Source of the DNA: Ptychodera flava
Taxonomy: Eukaryota > Hemichordata > Enteropneusta > Ptychoderidae
Assembly: GCF_041260155.1 (NCBI RefSeq)
Contig: NC_091929.1
Span: 25,668,080-25,732,079, forward strand
Length of the DNA: 64,000 bases
Reading direction: 5' to 3'
Shown piece after piece: positions 24,140 through 36,269 of the stretch (position 1 is the stretch's first letter; every line of letters starts with the position of its first letter). The position numbers were made by a program, and so were the translations under genes. The notes beneath the pieces were generated by a model, which made no database searches, had not been told where the DNA came from, and worked only from the letters and a program-made list of their open reading frames with translations.

Positions 24140-25854
24140 CTAAATATTGTATGAAGTGATACAGTATATGAATCACTGTTATAAGTCAAAGTCGGGAATG
24201 CTGTCGCTAATCATTTGAGTGAACAAGGTGTCATATTTGGCCACTATGTCATCATAATCCACTGTAGAACTTTTTGAAAGTGTGTCTAAGGTACATTCGC
24301 AAGTAACGTCAGATTTGTTCATAAGAAACATCCAAAATAGTATTTTTATAACTATTTCGGAGGGAAAAATACGATGGATTTATTTGTATTTCGTTTCGAC
24401 ACGCAGAAAAATGAGCAGAAAGTTAGTTGATTACGTGACAACATAGCGTACAGTGGACGTCCATGAGCGTAAGTCACGTGACTTGAAACCCAGCTAGCAT
24501 TGATATGCTGAACTGTTGAAAACATGGCGCCTTCTGATTGCGCATGCGCACAAGGTCAACTCTCACAGTTGACCCGAAAATCGAAGTTAGTTTATACAAG
24601 GTCATTTGCTCAAAAAGAGCGAGAGGTGGAGGCTTGGAGGTGGGGAGATCAGTCCATACACAAACTCTCCATGAAAATGCTACCGAATACGTCGCCCAGG
24701 TGAAGAAATTACTTAAAGCAGTACTGGTAATTTTTAAAGCTGATTCGTGTTATGCATGTACTGAATGCCATTGCCAAAATAACACTGTAGTCTAATCTAG
24801 ATTGTACATGTTACGTAGGGCAATGATAACAATGTCAATACAATTATTTGTTAGTTGACTGAGAGATAATATCGTGGCTGCTTATTTTCGTACGATTCAG
24901 AAGTGACTTAATGTACTCAGAAAGTTTTATACAAGGATGGTTTTGATGTTATTTTTTACAACAAAAATCGTCATTAAAAGCAGCTGGGATATCAAACAGG
25001 TTCGCTTGATTGTTTGTTGGATATCAAGCCGAGAAAATTAAAGTTATCAGTTATTAAACTTACGAATTAGATCAGGGTCCGGCCCGTGATTAGATTCAAC
25101 TATATTGACCCATCTGAAGAAAGTATCAATGAAAACTTATTGATTTGTTTATTTTTTTAAATGTGATTCACTTTAAAGTCACTTTTTTAAAGATTAATTA
25201 CTGGTTAATCTTTATATTTTTAACTTTACCATAAAATTGTAGTTTGATTCCTGTGATATTTTGCATTTGTGTTCCTTGAATTAAACAGGAGTGCCTTAGG
25301 ATGAAAAGAAAATCACTAATTTCTTCTCTCTATTGTTGTACAGTATGTATTCAAATGTAAGGTAAAATGTCTTGTCTTTTACTGATGCCTTATGCCATGG
25401 AGCCTGCAGTTTGCTAATCATAGAATTTGAAGGGATTGGATTGTTGGATACAGTACATACAGCAAGAAACAGTGCTGTAGATAAAATATAGACAAGATGG
25501 TGCTTTTTGAAGAAGTAGATGAGTCTTTGTTTGCCTAAGTGAATTTTGTAGATGAAACTCCCTTAGATTGGATGGTAGATCAGTGTAGATCAAGCATAGA
25601 CGAAGTTAGTGCAATGCCAAAAAGTGCAAAAAAAGATGTAAATAAAGTCTACTGTAGACGGTCCGTAGATCTACTCTCATCTACTGTAGACGTAGGTTTT
25701 CCATAAGGGAAATTAAAGAAACTTGAGCATCGTGTGAAAGATCATCACATCAGGACAAACCCAATACATGAAAAACAGGAAATTAAATCAAGAGGGCCAT
25801 ACAAAAAGTAAATTTGAACATATAAAGGCCAGATTTGAGTGAGTGTAGGATTCG
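24140..25854. other. Gene-poor stretch with a candidate element end
   Basis: Near 24530-24550 there is a palindrome TGCGCATGCGCA beside ATGGCGCC, possibly an old promoter. At 25562-25709 the sequence is dense in GTAGAT/TCTAC words and ends TTTTCCATAAGGG, which resembles the terminal CCCTTAYG motif of other elements in the window. The left end and target duplication are not convincing. Confidence 0.35.
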
Positions 25855-25963
25855 TACATACATACATAAATACATACATAAATACATACATACATACATA
25901 CATTCATACATACATACATACATACATACATACGTATATACATACCGGTACATACATACATAC

Positions 25964-25995
<32 letters not shown>

Positions 25996-26033
25996 CATAC
26001 ATACATACACGCATACATACATACATACATACA
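25855..26033. repeat. (CATA)n microsatellite
   Basis: About 180 bp of CATA repeats, with small interruptions including one ACCGGTA. The long ORFs in several frames here are products of the repeat. Confidence 0.95.
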
Positions 26034-26270
26034 AAATACTGCATGACAAATATCAATAAAGTTTGTTTGAAAATTCTGGAAAATTGGAAAATAATAAAAT
26101 AAAACAAAGGGAAAAATTAAGAAAATTCTGTTTATTTCTCAATTTCTGTATCAAAACTCTGTAAACTTCAAGTAACAATATAACAAGGGACCTAGCAGTC
26201 GATAGAGCTGCACTTTGATATCGGCATACTGACACATAGCAACTGTTCACAGTTCTTGCTGATACCAGTA

Positions 26271-26492
26271 CCCGTACGAAACAGATTTTTTGCGGTAAGC
26301 ATACTGCAAGCTCTGGGTAAACATACCACACATAAGTTTGTGTGCCACAACACTCTATTCATCCTGCGCCGATAGTCACCACTAGTGGTGCACTTGTGGT
26401 GATCAGCAATCTTTCTCTTGGTATGTCTACCACAAAAATAAAGTAAACAAAGTTGCAGATTGCTTTGTGGTATGTTTGCCATGAAAGGCTTA
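26271..26492. mobile_element. Palindrome-word element (GGTAAACATACC type)
   Basis: The left tip CCCGTACGAAAC follows TA. The body is full of GTGGTATGTTTACCAC-like words in both orientations (GGTAAGCATACTGC, GGTAAACATACCACA, GGTATGTCTACCACA). The right end is not resolved. The same word family fills 35.98-36.27 kb, where a clean right tip is visible. Confidence 0.45.
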
Positions 26493-26499
26493 CGTAAAT

Positions 26500-28290
26500 A
26501 CAATGGTCACTGAGCACTGTACAGAATGGCCTAAGAATTCAAGGCTGCACGGTTACAGGGCAAAGTTAACTTGTGCAGCCAAATGACATCTATGAACATG
26601 TGTGCCCAGCTGGCTTCTGCAGATGTATATCATATGCATGAATAAAGATATACATGTTTGCACTCTAATTTGATAAAAAAATAGTATATTTATTGATTTT
26701 TCAAAACTGGGGATGTTAAAACGTGTATAGGCTACACATTTGTAAGACAAATCTTAGTCAGTTTCCAAGAAATTAGGAAATTCACATACAAAAGTACCTG
26801 ACTCTCCAAATGATACTTCTATACACAGTGACAAGATGTTAGGAATGCAGATTACATCAACAATAGCACATAAAGGTGCGGGATCGCTGGATTACCAAAA
26901 TAGCTTAATTTCAGCTATTTAGCAGCTAATAGTATTGTGTGATCGAGGCGAGAAAAGTGACGAAGTTGATATAAGACGGGTATTCTGTTGATAACAATGT
27001 TGTTTCATACTTAGGCCTAAACTGTTTCCATGAAACCATTTTCCCTGTCCATTGGGTAATTTTTTGAGCCAATGATCTGCACGAATCATGGCAGCAACGA
27101 AAATCTCTCGAAAATCGGCCGTAATCCACGAAGGAACAGAACTTTGCCACAGTTTGGGTAATGTAATAAGCAGACAGGGCATGTCAGTCACCGCGGTCCG
27201 AGAAAACTCTCATTCTATTTTTGTCTTTCGACAATTATTTTCCGAAGCCATCATATGATCAGTATAGTTACTCAATCGCCGACTTAGATAGACGAGGGAA
27301 TTATTAGTCGTATTGCCATCCACTTTACAAATGATTGACATCTAAACCTGCCGATGGACGTGTACACGTTCGTACGTCTCTCCAGAGAAACGCGCCCCAA
27401 CAAAAATCTAAGAAATTGTTGACTGGTATGTTGGATTTTTTGTATCTTACGCCTGTCGTATAGAACACAGTTTTCATCAAAATTGAAGTCCCGTATCTCT
27501 GGGAAGGCACACTATAAAATAGTTCTAGTATATAGTGCCTATGAACAGTTTGCACGGTTAGCCCCGCAGCGCCACTGCTGTGCTAACTGCTAGTAGTACA
27601 TAGTGTGGGGATATGTCGGGTCATAGCCACTGGTGCTCTCAATACACTTTTGCTTGGATAGTCCGTCGAAAGCTGCAACTTTTCAATGAATTGCTTTTCA
27701 ATGAATTACTTTTAAAAAAACTTACGTACGCGTACAGCGATCGCGATTGCGAGGACTTTGTACCGGAAGTAATAGTATCACGCCTGATGACATCATAGAT
27801 CATGTGAAGACTTCGTTGTGATTGGTCAGATTGGCGTGTCACAGGTCAAATCTCAGCGGCAAATCTGATATCAGAACGGCAGTTACGACCCTTTTGAATT
27901 GCTGAGTGCATTGTCGCTGTTTTTCACTCGATTTTTGACAAAATTTCACTGAAATTTGCCGGTGCATCGCCGTGACAGCTTCATATACGCTTGCTATGAA
28001 TGTACAACCTATAGGCAATGTTCAAGACGCGTTAATTTTCATGTCACCGTCGTCACGATCAGCGTGTGGAGATCCGCACTGAACAATGGTCACCATTTAT
28101 AATATACTAGTAACACCCTGAGGATCATGGCGATCGTTTGAATTTCGGTAAGTAAATTTTCGATTATCCTTCTCTGCAACGTAACGACGAATTTTATCTG
28201 TTTTTGTTCTGTGCAATTCTCGAGTAACACTGTCCAATTGTCTGAATAACTCCCGAGGTTGAACATTGAGTGAACAGTGTATACAATTAC
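26500..28290. other. Stretch without a supported gene
   Basis: A minus-strand ORF at 26919-27191 (LPKLWQSSVPSWITADF and onward) has plausible composition but no recognised domain and no splice partner. 27.5-28.1 kb is somewhat richer in CG, possibly regulatory. Nothing else is supported. Confidence 0.3.
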
Positions 28291-28293
28291 AAA

Positions 28294-28867
28294 TGTTACG
28301 TGCAGAGAAAACGAACAAAAGGGTGAACTCAGCAGTTAACGTTTAAACAAAATTTATTACGAAAATAAAACTAATTGCTAAGTCAGGGATAGAGTACAAG
28401 CTTTAAAAGTGTACAGACTACTTATCTCAGCTGGGACGGCAAAGCTCCAGTCTCAGAGTTGTAACAGTCAGTCGGATGAATGAACAGTCCTTTGGCTTGC
28501 AGGCTTGAAGCTGCACAAAGTCCACAGTATAAATCCAGCGTTGACAGTGAAGGTCTTGGAAAGTCTTGAGAATGACTACTGCTGGAGTTTAGTAACACAC
28601 AAGAGACACGATCCCAAAAGTCTGACTGGAAGCTGTGCACGTCCCTTTTATAAAGGCATATAAGAACAATCTAGAACTTTTATTGACATGCTAATTACTG
28701 TTCTAAAATTATCTCCCTTACACAACTAATCAACTTTCCAGAACATTCCAAACATGACTAATTGAATTCAAGGTTGTGAGGTCATCAAGGGCAGTGACCT
28801 TGAGAATGTTCTAGACTAATTGAACTCAGGTCATGATGAGTGTGTGGGGGGAATGACCTACACAACA
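28294..28867 (-). repeat. LTR (3' LTR of the minus-strand element)
   Basis: It runs TGTT..AACA on either strand. It contains a TATAAAAG box at 28645-28652 and an AATAAA-type signal at 28353-28358 when read on the minus strand. Nearly identical to 33994-34567. Confidence 0.9.
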
Positions 28868-29003
28868 CACCCCCTCTTCAAAAAAAAGAAAATTTTTCAA
28901 AGAAAAATCTTTCTTTTACAAATGTAATCTTGAAAAGGATTTAAGTACTCAAATTTTGTTTTACTCTAAAGTAAAGTTTCTTGAAAGTGAACAATAATAA
29001 ACT

Positions 29004-29570
29004 CTAAATACGAGAGAGACAGTCTGCAATTAAATTGTCTCTGCCTTTGATATGTCTAATGTCAAGATTAAACTCCTGTAACATTAAACTCCATCTTAGC
29101 AATCTCTGATTTTTGCCTTTAAATTTCTGCAGAAAAACAAGAGGGTTGTGATCAATATGAACCACTATTGGCTGATTTGAAGAAGTAACATAAACTTCAA
29201 AATGCTGTAAAGCTAATATCAAAGATAAACACTCTTTTTCAATTGTAGAGTAGTTTCTCTGAGATTTGTTAAATTTGCGTGAAAAATAGCAAACAGGATG
29301 ATCTATACCATGACTATCCTCTTGCAATAAAACAGCACCAGCAGCCGTATCACTAGCATCTACAGCTAATTTGAATGGCAAAGTGAAATCTGGTGCAGAC
29401 AACACTGGGGCACTTTGCAGTATGGCTTTAAGTGTATCAAATGCATGTTGGCATTGCTCTGACCAAACAAACTTTACTTTCTTTTTAAGTAAGTTAGTCA
29501 ACGGCTCAGTAATTGTGGAGAAATTTGGACAGAATTTTCTGTAGTAACCAGCCATACCGAGAAAGCGCAT
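29004..29570 (-). pseudogene. RNase H region of the Gmr1-like element
   Basis: Starts with the RT connection (FLGMAGYYRKFCPNFSTITE), followed by the RNase H core LAVDASDTAAGAVLLQED and the YSTIEKECLSLILAL block, ending near IKGRDNLIADCLSR. This is the 3' end of the polyprotein; a purine tract and the 3' LTR follow. Confidence 0.85.
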
Positions 29571-29599
29571 CAGTTGTCGTTTGCAGTTTGGTATGGGAA

Positions 29600-30399
29600 A
29601 CTTGAAATGGCACTGATTTTAGCATCAACAGGTTTTACCTCACCCTGTCCTACAGTATGTCCGAGGTAAGTTACCCTCGCCCAACCAAACTCAGATTTGC
29701 AAGGTTGACAGTCAACATTGCTTTACTCAGTCTCTCAAAGAACTTCCGCATGAGCTTGATGTGTTCCTCCCAGGTGTCACTATACAGGACGACGTCGTCA
29801 ACGTAGGCTGCACACCCGTCTAGCCCGGATATGACGTCGTTGATCATCCGTTGGAACGTTGCCGGAGAGTTCTTCATTCCGAATGGCATCACCTTGTACT
29901 GGAACAATCCGTCTGGTGTAACAAAGGCGGATATTTCACGAGCACGATCCGTCAGAGGGACTTGCCAAAATCCCTTCAGTAGGTCAAATTTCGTCACATA
30001 CTTGGCTTTTCCCACTCGGTCGATGCAGTCATCAATCCTCGGGATTGGAAAGTGTCTGTCTTTGTTAAAGTGTTGACCTTCCTAAAGTCCGTGCACATAC
30101 GATAACTGTGATCTGATTTGGGAACAAGTATGCACGGCGAACTCCAGTTACTTTTACTGGGTTCAATAAAGTCATTGTCCGGCAGGTATTTGACTTCTTC
30201 CTGGAGATATTTCGCTTTTGTTGGATTCAGTCTGTATGGGTGTTGTTTTACAGGCTTACTGTCCCCAACATCAACGTCGTGATAGATGACGTTTGTCCTC
30301 GTTGGAACATCTTGAAACAGGTGTTTATATTCATGGAGCAGTTCTTTCACCTGTTGTTGTTGTTCTGGCTGGAGGTGTGCCAACTTTGTAGACTCCAGC
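29600..30399 (-). pseudogene. Reverse transcriptase region of the Gmr1-like element
   Basis: Contains VKQHPYRLNPTKAKYLQEEV, SNWSSPCILVPKSDHSYRMC, LLKGFWQVPLTDRAREISAF and the active-site box AYVDDVVLYS. All are standard Gypsy reverse transcriptase blocks. Confidence 0.85.
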
Positions 30400-31763
30400 T
30401 TCTCCAGGATTTCTGAGTTCTGAAGCTTGACCGAGCCCAGCTTTGAGTTTAGAGTATTTTCACTCAAGTCAGTTTCAGTATCACTATCTTCATAATGGTT
30501 TGAACTGACTGCACTGACAGGCTGAGTTATAGTAGGATTATCCCTATCAAAATATGGCTTAAGCATATTTATGTGACATAGCTGTTTTTGTTTTCGCCTG
30601 TCAGGTGTTATTATGATGTAATTTAAATCACTCAATTTCTTATCAATTAGGTATGGCCCAAAGTAACGAGCATGGAGTGGTTTGCCAGGAACCGGAAGTA
30701 GAACAAGAACTTTTTGACCTGGTTCAAACTTCCGTTTTGGGGTGTTTTTATCGTATTTGGTTTTCATTGACTGCTGAGATGACTCAAGATTTTCTCTGGC
30801 TAATTCACATGCTTTAGAGAGTTTCGTACGAAAATCTGACACATATTGCAAAATATTCAGACAATCATCATCGTCTGATAGGAATTTCTCTTTAATGAGC
30901 TTAAGTGGGCCACGGACTGTATGTCCAAATACAAGCTCAAATGGGCTAAAACCAAGAGACTCTTGAATTGACTCTCTAACAGCAAAGAGCAGAAAATGAA
31001 TTCCTTCATCCCACTGCTTCTCTGTGTCAAAACAGTAGGTCCTAATCATGTTTTTCAAAGTTTGATGAAATCGCTCAAGAGCACCCTGACTTTCTGGATG
31101 ATAGGCGGATGACCTACACTGTTTAATGCCTAGCTGATCCATTACTTGTTGAAAAATACCAGACATAAAGTTGGAGCCTTGATCGGACTGGACACATTTA
31201 GGGAGGCCAAATAAAGTGAAAAATTTGACTAAAGCTCTCACTATAGTCTTTGTCTTTATATTTCTCAGTGGTATGGCTTCGGGGAACCGAGTTGATGTAC
31301 ACATTATTGTCAGCATGTACTCATTTCCTGATCTTGTTTTGGTAGGGGCCCAACACAGTCTATTAGTATCCTACTAAATGGTTCTTGGAATGCAGGAATT
31401 GGCTGTAAAGGGGCCTTTGGAATGGTCTGATTTGGCTTTCCTACCATTTGACATGTGTGACAAGTTTTACAGAAATGTGCTACAGTCCTGCCTGAGATTA
31501 GGCCAATAAAAGTGACTGAGAATTTTATGATAAGTTTTCCTGACTCCTAAGTGACCAGCCCAGGGCGTTTCATGGGCCAGACGCAATATTTCAGCACGGT
31601 AGGGCTTTGGAACCACAATTTGATGTTTTATAGCCCAATCGTCATCAACCAAAACGTCTGGAGGTCTCCATTTACGCATGAGAATACCAGATTTTGTATA
31701 ATAGGAAACAGAGCTATCTGAAGTTTTACCTTCATCATCATCTACCCTGTCAAACAAAGACAA
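30400..31763 (-). pseudogene. Integrase region of the Gmr1-like element
   Basis: An HHCC-type N-terminal part (HETPWAGHLGVRKTYHKILS and FYWPNLRQDC) precedes the catalytic core with QSDQGSNFMSG and SSAYHPESQGALERFHQTL. A GPY/F-like module follows (ARYFGPYLIDKKLSDLNYI). It precedes the reverse transcriptase, which defines the clade. Confidence 0.8.
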
Positions 31764-31803
31764 AATATCTGGGTCTTTGTGTTGTTCTGCAATGAGATTT
31801 GAT

Positions 31804-32294
31804 CTAGAAAATGTCTGACTTGGTCAGCAGAAGTTTTACTGGAAGTTTCAAATCCACGAGGGATAACGGAATGCTCCGTGTCAAACACCTGACTGAGAAG
31901 GTGTCATTTAAGTCAACATCTGTGACATTATTTTTGAGAGTATTTTGATTCTCAGAAGTTTTCTTTGACATGGCTCGAGTAATGGCACATGATGGGAAAA
32001 GGCCGGGAATGTCTTCCTCTATTGGCTCTGGATTTTGATCTAAACTAGGATTATCAGTCACAAGTGGATTAGTAATGACCTTGTCCCCAGCAAGGTCGTT
32101 TCCAAGAAGAAGGTGAATCCTTCAAAAGGCAAAAAAGGCCTAATACCTAAAGCCACAGGTCCAGAAACAAAGTCCGAAGACAAATAGACATTATGGAGAG
32201 GAACAGGAATGTAGTCATTACAATCTACCCCCTTAATAAGAACTTTAGAACCTGAAAATGACTTTTCAGAAAACGGCAGGGTATCTGCCAACAA
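31804..32294 (-). pseudogene. Protease-position region of the Gmr1-like element
   Basis: Lies between gag and integrase, where the aspartic protease belongs. I see SGSKVLIKGVDCNDYIPVPL but no clear DTG-type active site in the preserved frames, so the assignment rests on position. Confidence 0.45.
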
Positions 32295-32496
32295 AAGAGA
32301 CTGGGAAGCCCCGGTATCTCTTAAAATTTTGACAGGGGTAGCGGAAGAGAAATCACTAGAAAGTGATATAAACCATCATGAATAAATGGTTCGAAAATAC
32401 CCATAATGCTATCTTGAGAAGAATTGACCTTGACCTCATTAATTGGGGATAAGAGGGGTTTAACCTCAGAAAATGTGTTGCACACATTATTAGACT

Positions 32497-33890
32497 CTAA
32501 TTGAGTGATGAAGAAATAAAGCCGGTTGGCTTAGATCCACTTTGACCACTTTGACCTTCACGTTTTCTTTTCAATTTGAAACACTCTGACATTAAATGGC
32601 CGTCTTTCTTGCAATAATTACAAGAAAGTGTACCGAACTGTTTGTCAGAAGGAGATTGAGACTTGGGATCTGATGATGTGGAAGTGTTACTTGAATTTTG
32701 TGAACTGTTGTCATTTGATTTCCTACTCTCCTTTGAAAAATTCTTGGATGAAAAGGAGGAGTTAAATTTACCTGCATTGTTTCTGTATGAAAAGGACTGG
32801 GATGGTTTGCTGAGAAATGAAGATTTGTGGGTCAACGAATAATCATCGGCCAACGTGCAGCAACCTCCAATGTATCTGCCTTTTGTTCATTGATAAACGT
32901 CTTGATGTCACTCCGGATGCACCTTTTAAATTCCTCAATCAAAACAAGCTGTCGTAATTTGTCATAATTCTGACTGACCTTTTCGAAGAACACCAACGAT
33001 CAAACAGTTGTTCTTTTGTTCGAGCAAATTCAACATAAGTTTGATCCTTCACCTTCTCACAATCCCTAAATTTCTGACGATAAGCTTCAGGCACCAACTC
33101 ATAGCCCTTGAGAATTAATTCCTTCACAGAATCATAATCTGAAGCCTGCTCTACTGACAACTGAATGTAAATTTCTCTGGCTTTACCCACCAAAGCACTC
33201 TGCAAAAGCATAGACCAGGACTCCTTAGGCCAATCCAGACTCTGAGCAATTTTCTCAAAATGAAGGAAATATTTATCAACATCCTTTTCTTGGAAAGGGG
33301 GAACTAACCTGAAATGCTTAGTGATGTCAAAATTGTCTGAAGGGAAGAATTTTCCTGACTTCCAAGCTCTAAACGTTCATTTCTAACTGCAGTTGGTGTT
33401 CTGCTAATTCTCTTTCCTTTTCTTTTTCCTCTCTTTCTTTCTTCCTTGTCTTTCTTCCATTTGCAATTCTTTTTCTTTCATTTCCAATTCCCTCTCTTTC
33501 TGTCTTTCTTCCATTTCTAATCTTTCCTGCCTTTCTTTTTCTTTCTGTCTTTCTTCCATTTGCAATTCTTTTCTTTCATTGTAATTGCATTTGTATTTTT
33601 TCTTTTTCTAATGCCAATTTTTTAAGCTCCAAATCTGCCTGAATTTCTAATTCTAATTTTTTGAGTTCGAAGGAAGACTCAGGCTCATAATCTTTTAAGG
33701 CAGACTCTTCAAAATGGCCAGAATTAACTAAATGTTTTGCAATCTTGAATTGAATTTCTCGCTTGCGCATAGATCTTTTGACATCTACTTTAAGGAAATT
33801 GGCCAGTGCAATGAGGTTGTCCTTTTTGAGGGAATCAAATGCGTCCTGATCAAGGTCATCCATAAATTCGTCTGGCTTGAATTCCGCCAT
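32497..33890 (-). pseudogene. gag region of the Gmr1-like element, SCAN-like
   Basis: Begins MAEFKPDEFMDDLDQD. Contains a region with KAREIYIQLSVEQASDYDSV and ELVPEAYRQKFRD, wording typical of the SCAN dimerisation domain of vertebrate zinc-finger proteins, which is known to derive from Gmr1-type gag. A zinc knuckle (CNYCKKDGHLMSEC) follows. Part of a broken polyprotein. Confidence 0.75.
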
Positions 33891-33972
33891 GATTGAATTT
33901 CGCTGAGTTCACAGTATACAGTAGTTTTGAAAAGGCAGGCAAAATGTTGTCAAACGGCTCAAAATATTCGTC

Positions 33973-33990
33973 TCCCGGACGAGCCCCCAA
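33973..33990 (-). other. Primer-binding site, tRNA-Pro type
   Basis: The minus strand reads TGGGGGCTCGTCCGGGA a few bases inside the 5' LTR. This is the sequence complementary to the 3' end of tRNA-Pro that murine-leukaemia-type retroviruses use. Confidence 0.8.
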
Positions 33991-33993
33991 TTT

Positions 33994-34567
33994 TGTTACG
34001 TGCAGAGAAAACGAACAAAAGGGTGAACTCAGCAGTTAACGTTTTAAACAAAATTTATTACGAAAATAAAACTAATTGCTAAGTCAGGGATAGAGTACAA
34101 GCTTTAAAAGTGTACAGACTACTTATCTCAGCTGGGACGGCAAAGCTCCAGTCTCAGAGTGTAACAGTCAGTCGGATGAATGAACAGTCCTTTGGCTTGC
34201 AGGCTTGAAGCTGCACAAAGTCCACAGTATAAATCCAGCGTTGACAGTGAAGGTCTTGGAAAGTCTTGAGAATGACTACTGCTGGAGTTTAGTAACACAC
34301 AAGAGACACGATCCCAAAAGTCTGACTGGAAGCTGTGCACGTCCCTTTTATAAAGGCATATAAGAACAATCTAGAACTTTTATTGACATGCTAATTACTG
34401 TTCTAAAATTATCTCCCTTACACAACTAATCAACTTTCCAGAACATTCCAAACATGACTAATTGAATTCAAGGTTGTGAGGTCATCAAGGGCAGTGACCT
34501 TGAGAATGTTCTAGACTAATTGAACTCAGGTCATGATGAGTGTGTGGGGGGAATGACCTACATAACA
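33994..34567 (-). repeat. LTR (5' LTR of the minus-strand element)
   Basis: The promoter copy for this element, with a TATAAAAG box at 34345-34352 on the minus strand. The CAAA duplication follows at 34568-34571. Confidence 0.9.
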
Positions 34568-35259
34568 CAAAGCAGTGGCCTTCATCTGTTCATGCCGATA
34601 ACATGTATTGATAGTGTCTATGTCTGGGGAATACATACTTTGAGACACTCTCTTGCTTTGGCGAGGGCACAGTCTCTCGGGGACTGTGGCCAGGGTGAAA
34701 CTTTTGCTTATATGTATACAAATTTCCCTCGATGTACGATATAAAACAATGAAAAAACAATACATTTAGGAATTGTTGGGTAAGAATTAAGTTCTTAAAC
34801 TCTGACCTAGTATTGTTTGTACATGTGTTTGATGTCATGAAATTTAGTATACGTCTATTTATAAGATCATGCTGGACGATGCTGGACGTCTTTGACACTT
34901 AAGTTTCTTTTGAAGTCTTCATTGATGTATTTTGACATTTGTTCAACGTTACCTGTTAATATTTTGCTGGCATTATATTGTAAGGCGAAATCCAAATCAA
35001 TGATTGATTTACGATATTTCATTCAAGTTCTACATGAAATCTTACAACACAAAACATGCATACAATATTTTCAGTCCTATCTTTCTGTAGCTGTGGGTCA
35101 CTGGTAGTGTTTTCCTCCCCATCTAAAAGTAATTTAGATATAGTAGTACCGTACACTAGTTTTCATGTCACATGTAGTCAAAATCACCAAACATAATCGC
35201 TGGGACTTTTTCCTTTACATTCCTTTTTATGCCATTGCATTGTCTTATTTGTAGCTGGA

Positions 35260-35757
35260 AGTGATGACATGTCTTTGTGGCAACGGATGCTGAGAAAAGG
35301 CAATGCTGATGACAACTCTACATCACCAATCTCATAAACCCACATTGGTCCCAAAAGAGTAACCAAAATTGCCAAGGCCTGCAACTATATAAGTGTAAGT
35401 ACCATTTGAAATATCTTAGTGACATGGACTCCATTTAATGATATGTGCAAGACTAATTGTGAAAGGTATGTCAAGGCAGTTGCAATTACATACTGACTAG
35501 CAGATTGTTCTCTTGGCATTTTGTCTACTGTACTGTGCTAGTATATGTGATTACATTAATGTTTCTTTTCTTGTTTTTTCTTTTTTTTTTTGTTTTAGCC
35601 CGTTTGTTGAGTCCACGGAAACTTTCAAGACACTGAACAATCAACTGGATCAAAAGTAACTGTTCCAAATATATGGTTGGATATGCCAACACTTTGTTAT
35701 GAAGATGCCATGGACAAAGGGAGATATCCTGTGAAAGAACTGTTGATGAACTTCTGA
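35260..35757 (+). pseudogene. Remnant of a two-exon gene, unrecognised
   Basis: Plus-strand coding-like pieces are SDDMSLWQRMLRKGNADDNS, then GPKRVTKIAKACNYIS before a GTAAGT donor (35393-35398). After a TTTTGTTTTAG acceptor (35599) come PFVESTETFKTLNNQLDQK and VPNIWLDMPTLCYEDAMDKG. Each piece holds a stop in its frame, so the gene looks decayed. The family is not recognised. Confidence 0.35.
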
Positions 35758-35982
35758 TTTCTTTTGTTTTGTGTCATTTGTTAGCATTTCCATCTGCAAT
35801 AAATGTAAGGTAGGAATTCAATGAAAAACCTGGTAAGATTTTCTTTTTTTTGTGAATGTGTGTGAGTGTTTGTACCTGTGGCTACATTCTGAAAACTTAC
35901 ATGAGCACAAGAATGAATAGCTAGAGTGTGAGTGGTCGTGGCAAAGTGTGGGTAGGGGTATGCTACTGGGGGGGGGGGGCTA

Positions 35983-36267
35983 CCCATGGGGTCAGCTTCA
36001 ATAGCGGTATGTATACCGTAAATCCTGTTTGTGGCAAGTATACCGCAAAAAAAAATTCTGCAAAGCCTAAACTTTTGTGGCAAACATACCAGGACATGCA
36101 TGAGTGTCGTGGTAAGCATACCACAATATGTGCGCCGCAAAATCCATCAACATGCGAAAATCTCAAGCTATGCGTAAGTTTACCGCAACTTGTTGTGGTA
36201 AACTTACCAGGCAATTATGAAGACTTTACCAGAACTGTTCGCCGCAAGGCTTTAATTTTCGTAAGGG
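35983..36267. mobile_element. Palindrome-word element with CCCTTACGAAAAT tip
   Basis: The body repeats GTGGTAAGCATACCACA-like words (GGCAAGTATACCGC, GGCAAACATACCAGG, GGTAAGCATACCACA, GGTAAACTTACCAGG). The right end reads ATTTTCGTAAGGG, then TA. On the left TA is followed by CCCATGGGG, only weakly matching the right tip. It shares its tip with the element at 49313 and its words with 26271-26492. Confidence 0.5.
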
Positions 36268-36269
36268 TA

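Larger units (their letters stand above)
28294..34567 (-). mobile_element. Gmr1-like Gypsy LTR retrotransposon, broken, young
   Basis: Two 574-bp LTRs (28294-28867, 33994-34567) enclose a minus-strand coding region and are flanked by CAAA on both sides (28290-28293, 34568-34571). Parts in 5'-3' order are a tRNA-Pro type primer-binding site, gag with a SCAN-like region and zinc knuckle, a protease-like stretch, integrase, reverse transcriptase, RNase H and a purine tract. Integrase ahead of reverse transcriptase is the mark of the Gmr1 clade and not of ordinary Gypsy elements. The LTRs differ at only about three sites over 574 bp, so insertion is recent. The coding region is broken, with roughly eight interruptions. 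Confidence 0.9.

Noticed and set aside
25783-26107. Long ORFs rich in Tyr-Ile-His-Thr or Val-Cys-Met-Tyr
   Set aside because: They are readings of the (CATA)n microsatellite, open on both strands because the repeat lacks stops.
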